A stretch of 64,000 bases of DNA, from contig JAEPQO010000003.1 in the NCBI GenBank assembly GCA_017640505.1, forward strand, positions 372,001-436,000, written 5' to 3'. The notes below the pieces were generated by a model. That model did not search any database and was not told where the DNA came from. It saw only the letters and a program-made list of their open reading frames with translations. Positions 51,720 through 61,593 of this stretch are shown here, piece by piece; positions within the stretch are counted from its first letter, which is position 1; every line of letters starts with the position of its first letter. The position numbers were made by a program, and so were the translations under genes. This DNA is from Rhodospirillales bacterium (GTDB lineage Bacteria > Pseudomonadota > Alphaproteobacteria > Rhodospirillales > Casp-alpha2).

Positions 51720-53048
51720 GCCGCCTTGCCGTGGCAGTGCTTGAATTTCTTGCCCGACCCGCACGGGCACGGGCTGTTACGGGCCGGTGCGGGCGGTTCG
51801 GGGAAGCGGACATCGGCGGTTCGAAAAATGGTATCAAGCGGCGGCGGCGCTTTGGGGTCGGTGCCGCCGAACCGCTCCAACGCGTCTTTTTCCAGTGTTT
51901 CGAGCCCGTGCAGCAGCGCGTCGACCCCGATCTTGCCGAACCTCTGCACATCCTCTTCACGGGCGACCCGCGCGAGGTAGCGCTCGAAGAACAGCAGCAT
52001 GGCGAAAAAAGAGCCGCGCATCAGGATGTTGACGCAGTGATTGACTCCCTTCGGCGGCGGCAGAAAATAACTGATCCGGGGCTGGAATAGATCCATCAAG
52101 CGGATCAGGTAATCCTTGCGGGTGATGTCGTCGATATCATTCAGGCGCTCACGGACGAGATCGCAATAGCCTCTGACGGTTTCGGTGAATGTTCTCCCCA
52201 TCCAGGTAAAGTCCTGTTCCGCGCTCAGGTAACGCGGCATAGCGTCAATGATCTCGCGGACCGCGCGATGCTTGTCATGGTGCTTCTTTTCAAGGGCCAG
52301 ATCTTCTGGCCGGAGCGGCAAAGCTCCTGCGATCAGCGCACCGTCGCTGCAATTTTGGATGGATCTGTCCTGGCCGAACACCTTGAGCAGTTCGACAAGA
52401 TTATTGATCGAGGAAAACAGTCCGTAGTTCGTTCGTGACGTTCCGCCGAAATTGGCGGGGACTTCTATGCCATAATCGATTCTGATTTCACCGGCGTCTG
52501 CCGTGTAGTGATAGGCATCCTTCGAATGATGGAGTGCGTCAGAGCGCGAACCGCAATCCATTCCAAACATGTACACATCGGTAAACCCGAGTTCCAGCGC
52601 CAGACATAGGCCGGCGTTCCCGACGGTCGGGTCCGGCATGAAAAGGGTGCATTCATAGGATGGAGCGAAAAGCGGGAAGGCGCAAAGTGATGAACGGAAG
52701 AAAAAGATGATGTCGCGAAACTGATCAAGCACGTCGGGATCGATGCTTGTCGAGGCGATGAGGGTGACAGCGGAAAGATCGTGCTGTTCGGCCATCTGCC
52801 GGGTTAACGGCGAGACGCTGGCGTTTTCAGTTTCAATTTGGAAATCAGGCGTAATCCCGTTCACGAGCAGGGGTCGAAGTGCAGACCCGCAAGATATGAT
52901 CACGGCGCCGGGGCTGTGTTCTTTGATCTTGGCAATCGACTCATCAAGAGACGGGCCACTGGCGACAACGAACACGGGCGTGTCGATCGGACGGTCGAGT
53001 TGACGTTTGAATACATGCGCATCGCGCTGCGTCAGATTTCTGTACGTG
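51716..53048 (-). pseudogene. DUF115/MptE-like flagellin-modification protein, 5-prime truncated, SEC-C tail
   Basis: About 440 genuine residues in the family of DUF115 (6-hydroxymethylpterin pyrophosphokinase MptE-like, motility-associated Maf type). Core motifs: PVFVVASGPSLDESIAKIKE, ISCGSALRPLLVNGITPDF, PDPTVGNAGLCLALELGFTD and YMFGMDCGS. The C-terminus is a SEC-C zinc motif (NSPCPCGSGKKFKHCHG). The expected N-terminal domain is missing. Upstream of about 53048 the reading frame is out-of-frame flgE sequence, and no good start precedes the core. A later internal start may still allow a short product. Confidence 0.8.
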
Positions 53049-54386
53049 TTCCAGACCGTTCGGATTGGTGAAGTCGTAGAGCGGAATCTTGTAAATCGTC
53101 CGTTCCGTGCCGTCGCTGAACGTGCCAACGACGTTGCCGGCGTTATCGAACGAGATATCCGCCAGATCGGCAATGCCAATCCCGTTCTGCGACGTGCGGT
53201 TTGGCGTAAAGGCACCGGCGAACTGGGTCATGGAACTGACGTCGATCGTGATATCCGATGTTTCCGCATTGTCCCATGTCATGGAGAGGGTCAACGTGCC
53301 GTTCGACGACAACTGCCCAAGTGAAGAGAAGGTCATCGGATCCGAGAGGGCACCGGCGGAGGTGGCCGTAACGGTCGCGGTGCCGGTTGATTCGTTAGCG
53401 ACGGCCTCTTCGACAGTTATGGTCGCGCCGTCGGCGCTGATAGCGGAGATCGTGAAGGTCGAGTTGTTATTGTTCGTGCTCGAAAACGTAATCTGGTCCC
53501 CAACCACGAACGAATTGAAAGCGCCGGTTGCGCCGATGTTGGCCGTGGTGTTCTGGAGTGTTACCGTCTTCGCAGCCGCGTCGAATCTCAGTTCGGAGTC
53601 GTAGGCAAATCCCGTATTGGCGGCAGATCCGGCGGACCTGGAGAATGCCGTCGACGGTCCAAGCGTATAGGACGTGAGGTTGTCGGCACGGACGTTCACG
53701 CGCCACTCGTTGTCTGCGAGCATGGGGACGAAATCGAAGGAAATCTGTCGTGCCGCGGCGGCCGAGTCATATGTCGTCAGCGTGTAGGTCTCGGTATCGT
53801 CCCCAAATTCCGAGGTCGATGGCAGGTTGAAGTCCAGCAGCGCCGTCGACGTCGGCTGGCCCTGGTCTACGAACGCATACTGATCGACGCGCATCGGCGC
53901 GGCAGCGGAGGACGTGAACGTTCCGTCCTGGTTCATCGGCGAGCCGAGAACGAAATAGCCGTTCTTGTCGACGAGATAGCCATTGGCAACAGTGATTGTA
54001 CTGTTGTCGTCTGAAGTCACGGTGCTGGTCTGGCCATCAACGGTATTGATGCTGAACGACCCATCGCGCGTGTAGAAAATCTGATTGCTGGCGGTGAGTT
54101 CGGGCTGAAGCGCAAAGAACCCCTTGCCGACAATCGCAAGGTCCAATTCGTTGTTGGTCGGTGTCACCAGGCCCTGGATGTCGTTGGTCGCGCGCGAATA
54201 GGGCTTAACGCCGCCGGTGTCGCTTTGCGCGAAGAAGTTCTTGCTCAGGACCGTTTCGAACTGGGTATCGGTGCGCTTGAACCCGCCGGTGTTCACGTTG
54301 GCGATGTTGTACCCGATCGTGTTCAAACGGTGCGACTGGGACTTCATGCCCAGGGTCGATGGCTGAAATAGACCGTATCCGCTCAT
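53049..54386 (-). pseudogene. flgE: Flagellar hook protein FlgE, C-terminally truncated
   Basis: About 446 genuine residues. The start SGYGLFQPSTLGMKSQSHRL and NTIGYNIANVNTGGFKRTDT are the rod-hook basal motif. NNELDLAIVGKGFFALQPE and YTRDGSFSINT follow, then variable Thr/Ser-rich hook domains, and ERTIYKIPLYDFTNPNGLE near the end. Normal FlgE continues through about 100 further residues to a C-terminal helix that assembles the hook. Here the frame passes into the DUF115 gene out of phase and stops at 52944. Without that helix the protein could not polymerise. Confidence 0.88.
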
Positions 54387-54574
54387 GGAACGTGCTCTCT
54401 TTGGTTATGCCTGGCACGCCGGTACGGGCGCGCACTTGTCCTTGCACGTTATTAAGCAAACTCAGTGCCAATTCTCAGGTGGCGCTAAGTTTCTATAAAA
54501 TAAGAGTTTTTAATTGAGAGAGGTGCATAAGGCACAGGCTGCGCCGGGCAAAAAAATGCCGTGCCCGGCAATCT

Positions 54575-55684
54575 TTACCGGGCCGATGGCACGGTAAAAA
54601 CGTGCGCAAGCCGGGGATTGACCCCAACCAGGACCTTCGAACCGGCGCCGGGAAGGAACGTGCCGGGGACGCGGGTGTCGATCGTCCGGCCGTCATTGAG
54701 CTTGAGCTGCACGAACGAGGAACGGCCGAGCGGACGCGCCGTGACAACCTCGAGCGGCGCCGGCGCGATGACGAGGTTCTCCGGGTCGCCGGGCATCGGT
54801 TGCGGCCGGCTGCCCTCGACGGCAAGCCGGAATGCTTCGGGCCGTATCATGACCTCGGCGGCACTGCCACCCGCGAGTTCTCCCGCCGAGAACGTGCCCA
54901 GCGGCGTTTCAATCTCGTCGTGTCGCACGGTGCCGGTAAAGCGGCTCACCGGGCCGAACAACTCGGCGACGAAGGCGCTCGCAGGCTGGAAATAGAGATC
55001 GACCGGCGAGCCGTCCTGCACCACGACGCCTTCGTTCATGACGAAAATCCGGTCCGCCATGAACATGGCTTCTTCCGGATCGTGCGTGACCATCAACGTG
55101 GCGACGCCGGTTTTCTTGACGAATTCGAGGGTGTCGGTGCGGATCTGGGCGCGGCGCGTCACATCGAGGCCGGAAAACGGTTCGTCCAGCAGCAGAATAT
55201 TCGGACCAGGCGCGAGGGCGCGAATGAGCGCCACGCGCTGCTGCTGCCCACCGGAAAGGGTATGCGGATAAGCATCGGCAAACCTGGTCAGGCCCATCGC
55301 GGCAAGCGCATCGTCGATCCATGCCGAGCGTCGCCCGCCCTTCGACTTGTCGATCCCAAAGGCGATGTTGTCGCGCACGTTGCGGTGTGGAAACAGGGCA
55401 TAGTCCTGAAACATCAAGCCAATCCCGCGGCGTTCCGGCGGCAGCGCGCCGGGCTTGCCGCCTTCGGCGATCGGGATGCCGTCGACCGCAATGCGACCCT
55501 GTTGCAGCGGTTCGAGGCCGGCGGCAATCCGGAGTAACGTGGTCTTGCCGCAACCGCTCGGGCCCAACAGGCAGACCAGTTCACCCGGGGCCACGTCCAC
55601 ACTGACGTCGTTGAGTACCCGGTGCTCGCCGAAGGCGTGCGAGATGCCGCTCATGCTGAGCCCGGCCGAGGCGTCGCCTCTCAT
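54575..55684 (-). CDS. fbpC: Ferric iron ABC transporter ATP-binding protein
   Basis: A 369-residue ATPase of the FbpC/PotA type. Walker A is GPSGCGKTT at about residues 41-49, Q-loop in MFQDYALFPHRNV, signature LSGGQQQRVALIRAL, Walker B ILLLDEPFSGLD, switch in MVTHDPEEAMF. The C-terminal TOBE domain (about 270-365, ending VLVGVNPRLAHVF) is present. The last gene of the iron operon, 56 bases after fbpB. It energises import through FbpB. Confidence 0.92.
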   Translation of the reverse strand: MRGDASAGLSMSGISHAFGEHRVLNDVSVDVAPGELVCLLGPSGCGKTTLLRIAAGLEPLQQGRIAVDGIPIAEGGKPGALPPERRGIGLMFQDYALFPHRNVRDNIAFGIDKSKGGRRSAWIDDALAAMGLTRFADAYPHTLSGGQQQRVALIRALAPGPNILLLDEPFSGLDVTRRAQIRTDTLEFVKKTGVATLMVTHDPEEAMFMADRIFVMNEGVVVQDGSPVDLYFQPASAFVAELFGPVSRFTGTVRHDEIETPLGTFSAGELAGGSAAEVMIRPEAFRLAVEGSRPQPMPGDPENLVIAPAPLEVVTARPLGRSSFVQLKLNDGRTIDTRVPGTFLPGAGSKVLVGVNPRLAHVFTVPSAR

Positions 55685-55739
55685 CGGATGCGGCCTCCAG
55701 CCGGATGCCGGGTATCGGATCGTGTCTGGACTGGCATGA

Positions 55740-57392
55740 TCATCTGCGTAGCGTCGCGTTCATCAGAACTACGGGCACGATCCCGACGATGACGATAAAT
55801 AGTGCCGGCATCGCCGCTTGCTCCAACAACTCGTCCTTGGCGAACTGATAGACGTAAGTGGCCAAAGTTTCATAGTTGAAGGGGCGAAGCAACAACGTCA
55901 TCGGCAGTTCCTTCATCACGTCGACGAACACAAGCAACCCGCCGGTGATCAGCGACAGGCGCATCAGCGGCAGGATCGTCTCGATCAGGCTGCCTGCGAA
56001 CGTTCGGCCAAGGACCCGGCTCGCGTTCATCATATTGGGCGGCAGCCGGCCGAGCCCGGTCGTCACCGCCCCGTAACCGATTGCCTGGAAGCGGATCGCA
56101 CAGGCAACGGCGACAAGTCCGACGCCGCTGGTCAGCCAGCCGTGGTAGGTGATCCCGAATACCCCGTCCATGATCGCGGCAATACCGTCGTCCAGTGTTC
56201 CGGCGGCCGTGATCACGCCGATCGCCAGAATTGTCCCGGGGAAGGCATAACCCATAGATGCGACAGCGGTGATGCGTTTCAGCCATTTCCCGCCCTGGTA
56301 ATGCGCGACAAAACCGAGGAACGATGCCGATGCGACGATCAGCAGTGCGACGCTCGCGGCGAGGGAAATCGAATGCCACGCCGCGGATAACTGGGCGTTG
56401 CTGAACTCGAGGGAATAACCTTTGAGGACGAAATTCAGGAGCACGCCCACCGGGATGACGAACCCGATCACGATGGGTGCAAGGCAGGCGGCAAGGCAGA
56501 GCAGGGCTTTGCCGCCGGACAGTTTTTGAAGCGGCAAGGATGCCGATTTGCGGCTTGTGTTGATGAACCGCCGCCTCGACCGTGCGAGGATTTCCATCGC
56601 GAGCAGTGCGATGATGAACAGGAAACACACCGACGCGATCTTCGCGGCGGCGGGCAGGCTGTTCATGCCGAGCCAGACGTTGAAGATGCCGAGCGTGATG
56701 GTCTCGATGGCGAAGTACTCGACGACACCGAATTCGGAGACGGTTTCCATCATCACAAGGGCCAGGCCGGCGACGATGGCCGGCCGGGCGAGGGGGAGTC
56801 CGACCGACCAGAACTCGCTGCGTTTCGCCAGCATCCCGACCTCGAAAAGCGATGCCGGTGTCAGCATGAAGGCGGCGCGCGCCATCATGTAGACATAGGG
56901 ATAAAGCACCGCGCCCAGGACGAGTGTCGCACCGCCCATCGAGCGGATCTCCGGGAACCAGTAGTCGCGTGCGCTTTGCCAGCCGAAGACGTCGCGCAAA
57001 ATCTGTTGGACCGGTCCCGCATATTCAAGGAAGTCCGTGTAGGTATAGGCAATCAGGTAGGTCGGCACGGCCGCGGGCAGCAAGAGCATCCATTCCAGCA
57101 CGCGTCGGCCCGGAAAGGCATAACGCGTCACGAGCCATGCCGTGCTGACGCCGAACAACAGGCTGATACAGGCGACGCCCGCCATCAGCACGAGCGTGTT
57201 GCCGATATAACGGGGCAGAACGGTCCGGAACAGGTGTGGCCACAGGTCGCCGGTATCACCGGCGGCGGCGATGAAAACGGACAGGATCGGGGCCAGAAAA
57301 ACGAGCGTCAGCCCCAGCGAGGCGACGCCCCAGGACGTGAGGCGCAGGTGGACCTTACCGGTGCCGGGCGTCGTGGCCGCGCGGGTTACCAT
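55740..57392 (-). CDS. fbpB: Ferric iron ABC transporter permease
   Basis: A 550-residue permease made of two homologous halves of about six helices each, as is usual for FbpB/SfuB. Two coupling loops are visible: EVGMLAKRSEFWSVGLPLARPAIV and ASRVLGRTFAGSLIETILPLMR. It moves Fe(III) delivered by FbpA across the inner membrane. Its start overlaps the stop of fbpA by seven bases. Confidence 0.92.
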   Translation of the reverse strand: MVTRAATTPGTGKVHLRLTSWGVASLGLTLVFLAPILSVFIAAAGDTGDLWPHLFRTVLPRYIGNTLVLMAGVACISLLFGVSTAWLVTRYAFPGRRVLEWMLLLPAAVPTYLIAYTYTDFLEYAGPVQQILRDVFGWQSARDYWFPEIRSMGGATLVLGAVLYPYVYMMARAAFMLTPASLFEVGMLAKRSEFWSVGLPLARPAIVAGLALVMMETVSEFGVVEYFAIETITLGIFNVWLGMNSLPAAAKIASVCFLFIIALLAMEILARSRRRFINTSRKSASLPLQKLSGGKALLCLAACLAPIVIGFVIPVGVLLNFVLKGYSLEFSNAQLSAAWHSISLAASVALLIVASASFLGFVAHYQGGKWLKRITAVASMGYAFPGTILAIGVITAAGTLDDGIAAIMDGVFGITYHGWLTSGVGLVAVACAIRFQAIGYGAVTTGLGRLPPNMMNASRVLGRTFAGSLIETILPLMRLSLITGGLLVFVDVMKELPMTLLLRPFNYETLATYVYQFAKDELLEQAAMPALFIVIVGIVPVVLMNATLRR

Positions 57393-58432
57393 CCAACACG
57401 GTCGATGACCCGCTGGGCTTCGGGTGCCAACTCGGCAATGCGTGCGATCGGCATGTCGTCCTCTTTAAACTCGCCCCAGGATTTCAACGTTTCGGACGGT
57501 TCCACGGCCGGATTTACCGGGTACTCGAAATTGATCGCCCCATATAAGTCCTGCGCGGTCTTGGAGGTCAAGAACTCCAGGAAACGGACGGCTTCTTCTT
57601 TGTGCTTGGAATGCTTCGCGACACCGCCGCCGGATATGTTCACGTGCGTGCCACGGCCGTCCTTGTTCGGAAAGATCAATTGCACGGACGCCGCCCATTC
57701 GCGCTGGATCGGATTGTCGGAATCGAGAAGCTTACCGTAATAGTAGTTGTTGATGATCGCGATATCGCAGACGCCCTCGAAGATCGCCTTCACCTGGGCG
57801 CGGTCGTTGGCCTGCGGGCGGCGCGCGAGATTGTCGACAAGACCTTGTGCCCATTTTTCCGTGGCTTCCATGCCGTCGGCGTTGATCATGGACGCGACAA
57901 GCGCACGGTTATAGACGTGGCTGCCGGGGCGCACGCAGATGCGGCCCTTCCATTTCGGGTCGGCGAGGTCCTCGTAGGTCTTGATGGCGTGCACGTCCTT
58001 CACTTCACGGGCGACGGCGATCACGCGGGCGCGCTTGGAGAGCGCGAACCATGTGTCGTTCGGCGCGCGCATATGCGGCGGAATGTTTTTCTTCAATACC
58101 TCGGACTGAACCGGTGCCAGGAGATCTTTGTCCGCATAGACATGCAGCCTAGCGATGTCGACGGTCAGGATAACGTCGGCAGGGCTGCGTTCGCCTTCGG
58201 CCATCAGCCGCTGGGCGAGGCCTTTCGAGGCGTAAACGATATTCACCTCGGTGCCGGTTTCCTTCTTATAGGCGTTGATGAACGGCTCGATCAGGAACGG
58301 CTGGCGGTGGGAATAGATGTTGAGCACCTTTTCCTGAGCGCCGGCGGCGGATACACCAAGCGCGAGGACCACCATCGCGCCGCCAATTATGGCGGCAAGG
58401 CTTGCGGTTTTGGCTTTGGCGGGGAATTGCAT
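57386..58432 (-). CDS. fbpA: Ferric iron-binding periplasmic protein
   Basis: A 348-residue substrate-binding protein. An ATG at 58432 with GGAGACCTAAAACC upstream starts a classical signal peptide (LAAIIGGAMVVLALGVSAAG, then AQ). Mature features: LNIYSHRQPFLIEPFINAYK, ADVILTVDIARLHVYADKDL, the tyrosine iron ligands in NNYYYGKLLD, and the FbpA-like GTHVNISGGGVAKHSKHK. It captures Fe(III) in the periplasm. Its own start and signal are clear, yet the frame is open all the way through the desaturase gene upstream. Confidence 0.93.
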   Translation of the reverse strand: MQFPAKAKTASLAAIIGGAMVVLALGVSAAGAQEKVLNIYSHRQPFLIEPFINAYKKETGTEVNIVYASKGLAQRLMAEGERSPADVILTVDIARLHVYADKDLLAPVQSEVLKKNIPPHMRAPNDTWFALSKRARVIAVAREVKDVHAIKTYEDLADPKWKGRICVRPGSHVYNRALVASMINADGMEATEKWAQGLVDNLARRPQANDRAQVKAIFEGVCDIAIINNYYYGKLLDSDNPIQREWAASVQLIFPNKDGRGTHVNISGGGVAKHSKHKEEAVRFLEFLTSKTAQDLYGAINFEYPVNPAVEPSETLKSWGEFKEDDMPIARIAELAPEAQRVIDRVGW

Positions 58433-59398
58433 GGTTTTAGGTCTCCAGTGGAAAATCCGTCCGACGCAACCGGCCGCTTCGACAAGAGGACGGGCGTAAA
58501 CGGCAAGAAGGCTATGATGGTCGGCGGTACCGTCCGTGATGCCGAAACGGATGGTCTGCCGGTGTCCGGCTAGGCACAGGCTGCCGCCGATCCAGTCCCA
58601 GACGGCGAGGACCACGCCGAAGTTCCGGTCGTGATGTTCGGCGGCCAGGGAATGGTGGATCTGGTGCTGCGCCGGCGAGATGAAAATGTGCTCGAGCGTC
58701 CGGCCGTAGGAAATCCATACGTGGGAGTGCCTGAGATTGGACCCGGCAACGTTGAAGGCGAACAGAATGACGTTGGCGCCGAAAACGCTGACGAGATCGA
58801 CCCGGTCGCCGAGGAAAAAGAAAAAGACGGCCAAGACGGCAGCTTGGGTGAAGACCGAGCGCAACGCGAAAAGCACGCCGTCCACGGGGTGCGTGCGGAA
58901 GACCGTGAACGGCGTCAGGGTTTCGGCCGAGTGGTGCACCTTGTGAAAACACCATAGCACCGGCCAGCGGTGTAGCAGGCGGTGCAGAAGGTACTTGGTC
59001 AGGTCATCGGCCAGAAACAGGGCAACGGTGAACCCTGCAGCCACCGTCCATGCCGGCGCGCCCGTCCAGATCATGGGCCGGCCGTCGAATGCAATGTGCA
59101 GCCAATCGAACAGGAGCGTCGCGATGGTCAGTTTGCCGAGCAGGCGGGGCGCGACGCCCATCATGAAAAGCTGATTGAGGGCGGTGATGAGATAATCGGT
59201 GCGCGCAGACCGCGACCACCAGATTTTGCCGCTCAGGATTGTTTTGGTGGCGGGTAAAAGGCGTTGACCGCTGAAGAAGATCTGTACCAACAGCGCGATC
59301 AGGAACGCGCTGGCAAGGTACCCGGCAAAAACGCGCTTTTCCGGATCGAAAAGCGGTCCGATCAGTTGGTCAAGATATGCGCCGATTGAGACGTCCAT
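58433..59398 (-). CDS. Sterol desaturase/fatty-acid hydroxylase family protein, no stop before fbpA
   Basis: About 322 residues with several membrane segments and the histidine clusters of the family: HRLLHRWP, HKVHHSAE and HQIHHS, which bind a diiron centre. It is like the bacterial sterol-desaturase-related proteins that hydroxylate or desaturate lipids. The end (IRFGITDGTADHHSLLAVYA then RPLVEAA) resembles the usual C-terminus, but no in-frame stop occurs before the fbpA ATG. So a 670-residue fusion with FbpA would be made, or fbpA is translated separately. The ATG at 59398 gives MDVSIGAYLDQLIGP. Confidence 0.85.
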
Positions 59399-59425
59399 GT
59401 GGTGCTTGGCCGGAATGTTGCCGCT

Positions 59426-59458
59426 GCGGGAGCCGAGGCGCCATACCTAGGCTCCCGC
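59426..59458. other. Intercistronic hairpin
   Basis: GCGGGAGCC and GGCTCCCGC form a nine-base-pair stem around a 15-base loop between the DUF4856 gene and the desaturase gene. No T run follows on the minus strand, so it may cap or attenuate the upstream mRNA rather than end it. Confidence 0.55.
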
Positions 59459-59468
59459 TTAGGCCAGA

Positions 59469-60884
59469 TCAATCGTTTTCGGCAGATGCTTTGCCGCCAA
59501 GCTTTCCGGCGAGGTCTTTCATGTCGCCGGTGACATCGCTCGCACGCGCTTTGACGCCGAACTCGTCGATCAGCAGCTTCTGCACTTTGGCCATGTGCAG
59601 CATGTACTCGCCCCAAGACACGCCCTGATCGCGGAGATAGTTGCCGTCCTTGTCGACGTCGACGACCTGGCTCCTGTTCGGCAGCAGCGGGCCGAACCCG
59701 ATCATGCGGTTCAGTCTGGTGGCCGTTTCACCCAGATTGTCCTTGCCGGTCTGCAGCGCCAGTGCGAAGCCTTTCAACTCACCCCAGTGCTTGATGTACG
59801 TCTTGAGCGCCTTGTCGGTATCGCCGTTGGCTTCCATGATCGTCTGCAGTTTGGCCAGGTCTTTGTAGACCGAACCGGCGTACTTAAACGTAGCTTCAGC
59901 GAGCACGAGTTGCCAGTTGTCAGCAACGACCTTGGCATAACCTTTCAGTTCGGCGCGCTGGGCATCGGAGAGCTTTTCACCCTTGGCGTTCGCCAAGAGC
60001 TTGCGGCCGTCGAGGAATGCCTTGGTGATGGTGTGCAGGTAGTTGGTCTTTCCGCCCTTGTCAGCGCCGGCTGCATAGTACGCCGGGCCAAAAACCATCT
60101 CCGATTTAAGGTCGACCACGCCGTCCTTGTTGAAATCGGCCTTGGCGAGGGCATCATCCTTGCGCTTGGCGATATCGTAGACATCCGCCGGGCTTAGTTT
60201 CAGCGTGTGAGCCGGGGCGCCGAAATAACCGAAACCCTCGTCCCAGGAGTGCTCTTTTCCGGTGTAGGCAGCACCCTCGCCGTACGGCTTGTCGTTCGGC
60301 TTTTTATCGGCTTCAAGGTTCTCGTCGAGATAGCCGTCGACAACCTGGTTGTAGAACACGGCACCCATGACAAATTTCGAGATCAACTGCGGATAGTCAT
60401 ACCCATTCGCGGTATCCTGTCCGCCATCCGCTGCGGATGCCTTGTCGATCCAGAAACTGACCAGTTCAGCGCCCGTCATGGCGTTCGGCATGCCGGTGAT
60501 GGCACCGCCGAAGGTCTTACCGGCAAGGTTCTTTTTCTTACTGATGTCATCGACCTTGGTCTGCTTGATCTTGAAACTGCCCTTGGAGGTCGGTGCGAGG
60601 ATATCGCGGCCAGCATCCTTCCCTTCAAAGTAGGACATCATCTGAGCCTTGAGGTCGGCATTCGGCTTGCCGTTGCCTTTGCCGGCCAGGACCTTGAGGG
60701 AGTCATGCAGCGTGTGCCGAGCGACCTGACCTGTATAGGAAACGGAATTGGTCTTGCTGCCGTCATAGCCTTTCACCGTGATCGGGAAGGGGCCGTACAC
60801 CATCTCGTCGGCGAGCGCGGGGCCGGAAAGCATCGCCACGGAGAGGGCGGCAGCGGTTGCATGGAGAATCTTGGAACTAAACAT
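59469..60884 (-). CDS. DUF4856 exported protein with EF-hand-like loops
   Basis: A 471-residue protein with a signal peptide (residues 1-25, ending PALA). The body matches DUF4856 proteins, with NSVSYTGQVARHTLHDSLKV and later GYDYPQLISKFVMGAVFYNQ and DKGGKTNYLHTITKAFLDGR. Two loops, DFNKDGVVDLKSEM and DVDKDGNYLRDQ, resemble calcium-binding EF-hand or dockerin loops. The family is found in outer-membrane or periplasmic iron-related contexts, which the Fur box upstream and the FbpABC genes downstream support. It heads the operon. Confidence 0.85.
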   Translation of the reverse strand: MFSSKILHATAAALSVAMLSGPALADEMVYGPFPITVKGYDGSKTNSVSYTGQVARHTLHDSLKVLAGKGNGKPNADLKAQMMSYFEGKDAGRDILAPTSKGSFKIKQTKVDDISKKKNLAGKTFGGAITGMPNAMTGAELVSFWIDKASAADGGQDTANGYDYPQLISKFVMGAVFYNQVVDGYLDENLEADKKPNDKPYGEGAAYTGKEHSWDEGFGYFGAPAHTLKLSPADVYDIAKRKDDALAKADFNKDGVVDLKSEMVFGPAYYAAGADKGGKTNYLHTITKAFLDGRKLLANAKGEKLSDAQRAELKGYAKVVADNWQLVLAEATFKYAGSVYKDLAKLQTIMEANGDTDKALKTYIKHWGELKGFALALQTGKDNLGETATRLNRMIGFGPLLPNRSQVVDVDKDGNYLRDQGVSWGEYMLHMAKVQKLLIDEFGVKARASDVTGDMKDLAGKLGGKASAEND

Positions 60885-60966
60885 GGTGTTTCCTCACATG
60901 GGATGTTGGATTGTTCATAACCTGCAAGTGAAACTCATACTCATTCTCAACAGCAGATACAAGACA

Positions 60967-60985
60967 TGATAATGATTTTCATTCG
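60967..60985 (-). promoter_or_regulatory. Fur box
   Basis: On the minus strand AATGAAAATCATTATCA matches the Fur consensus GATAATGATAATCATTATC closely. It is 80-100 bases upstream of the DUF4856 start, and a second weaker GAGAATGAGTATGAG block lies between. Iron-dependent repression of the DUF4856-desaturase-fbpABC unit is the likely reading. Confidence 0.75.
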
Positions 60986-61155
60986 CGCAACCGACAGCGG
61001 TGCCAAATAGGTGTGTGCTTCTGTGCCGGATTGGCAAAAAACCTAGAGATTTGTGACAGTTGTTTACGGGTGCATGCGGCTGCTGGTATGTTTCGCTTCG
61101 CGGACGCGGCACGGCGGTGACGTGCTTGGATCGCGACGCTTCAGGGACATGACCG

Positions 61156-61581
61156 ATGAAAGTCAGCAAAACAGGTTCGGCGAAAGGCCCCGACGCCACG
61201 AAGAAGGCCAAGAAATCTTCGGCGGAGGACGGTGCGTTTGCTGACACGCTACGCGGTGTTTCCGGCGCCGATGCGGCGGAGCAGGCTCAGGCGACGGGTG
61301 GTGTCGGTGCGGTGAATTCAATCCTTGCCGTGCAGCAAACGGCGGACGCGACGGACCATCGTTCGCGTGGGCTGATGCTGGAATACGGCAACGATCTCCT
61401 GGATCGGCTCGAGCAGATCCGCGTTGCGGTGCTCACAGGCACGATTTCCAAGGACAGATTGCAGGAACTCGCGCGTAAACTGCGGGAGCGAAAAAGCGCC
61501 AGCGACGACCCGAAGCTGAATGACCTGATCGCCGAGGTCGAGTTGCGAGTCGAAGTGGAAATCGCCAAATTCACCCGGTAG
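61156..61581 (+). CDS. fliX: Flagellar assembly regulator FliX
   Basis: A 141-residue protein of the FliX family: after a low-complexity start it has VNSILAVQQTADATDHRSRG, LMLEYGNDLLDRLEQIRVAV and TGTISKDRLQELARKLRER. In Caulobacter, FliX couples basal-body assembly to the class III transcription activator FlbD. It seems complete here. It normally stands beside flgI, which is absent, its divergent neighbour now being the iron operon. Confidence 0.9.
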   Translation: MKVSKTGSAKGPDATKKAKKSSAEDGAFADTLRGVSGADAAEQAQATGGVGAVNSILAVQQTADATDHRSRGLMLEYGNDLLDRLEQIRVAVLTGTISKDRLQELARKLRERKSASDDPKLNDLIAEVELRVEVEIAKFTR

Positions 61582-61593
61582 CTTTCTGTCCCC

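Noticed and set aside
51720-51770. Earlier start for the TPR-glycosyltransferase gene
   Set aside because: The extra 17 residues lie inside the upstream gene; the ATG at 51719 overlaps its stop as ATGA, the usual coupling.
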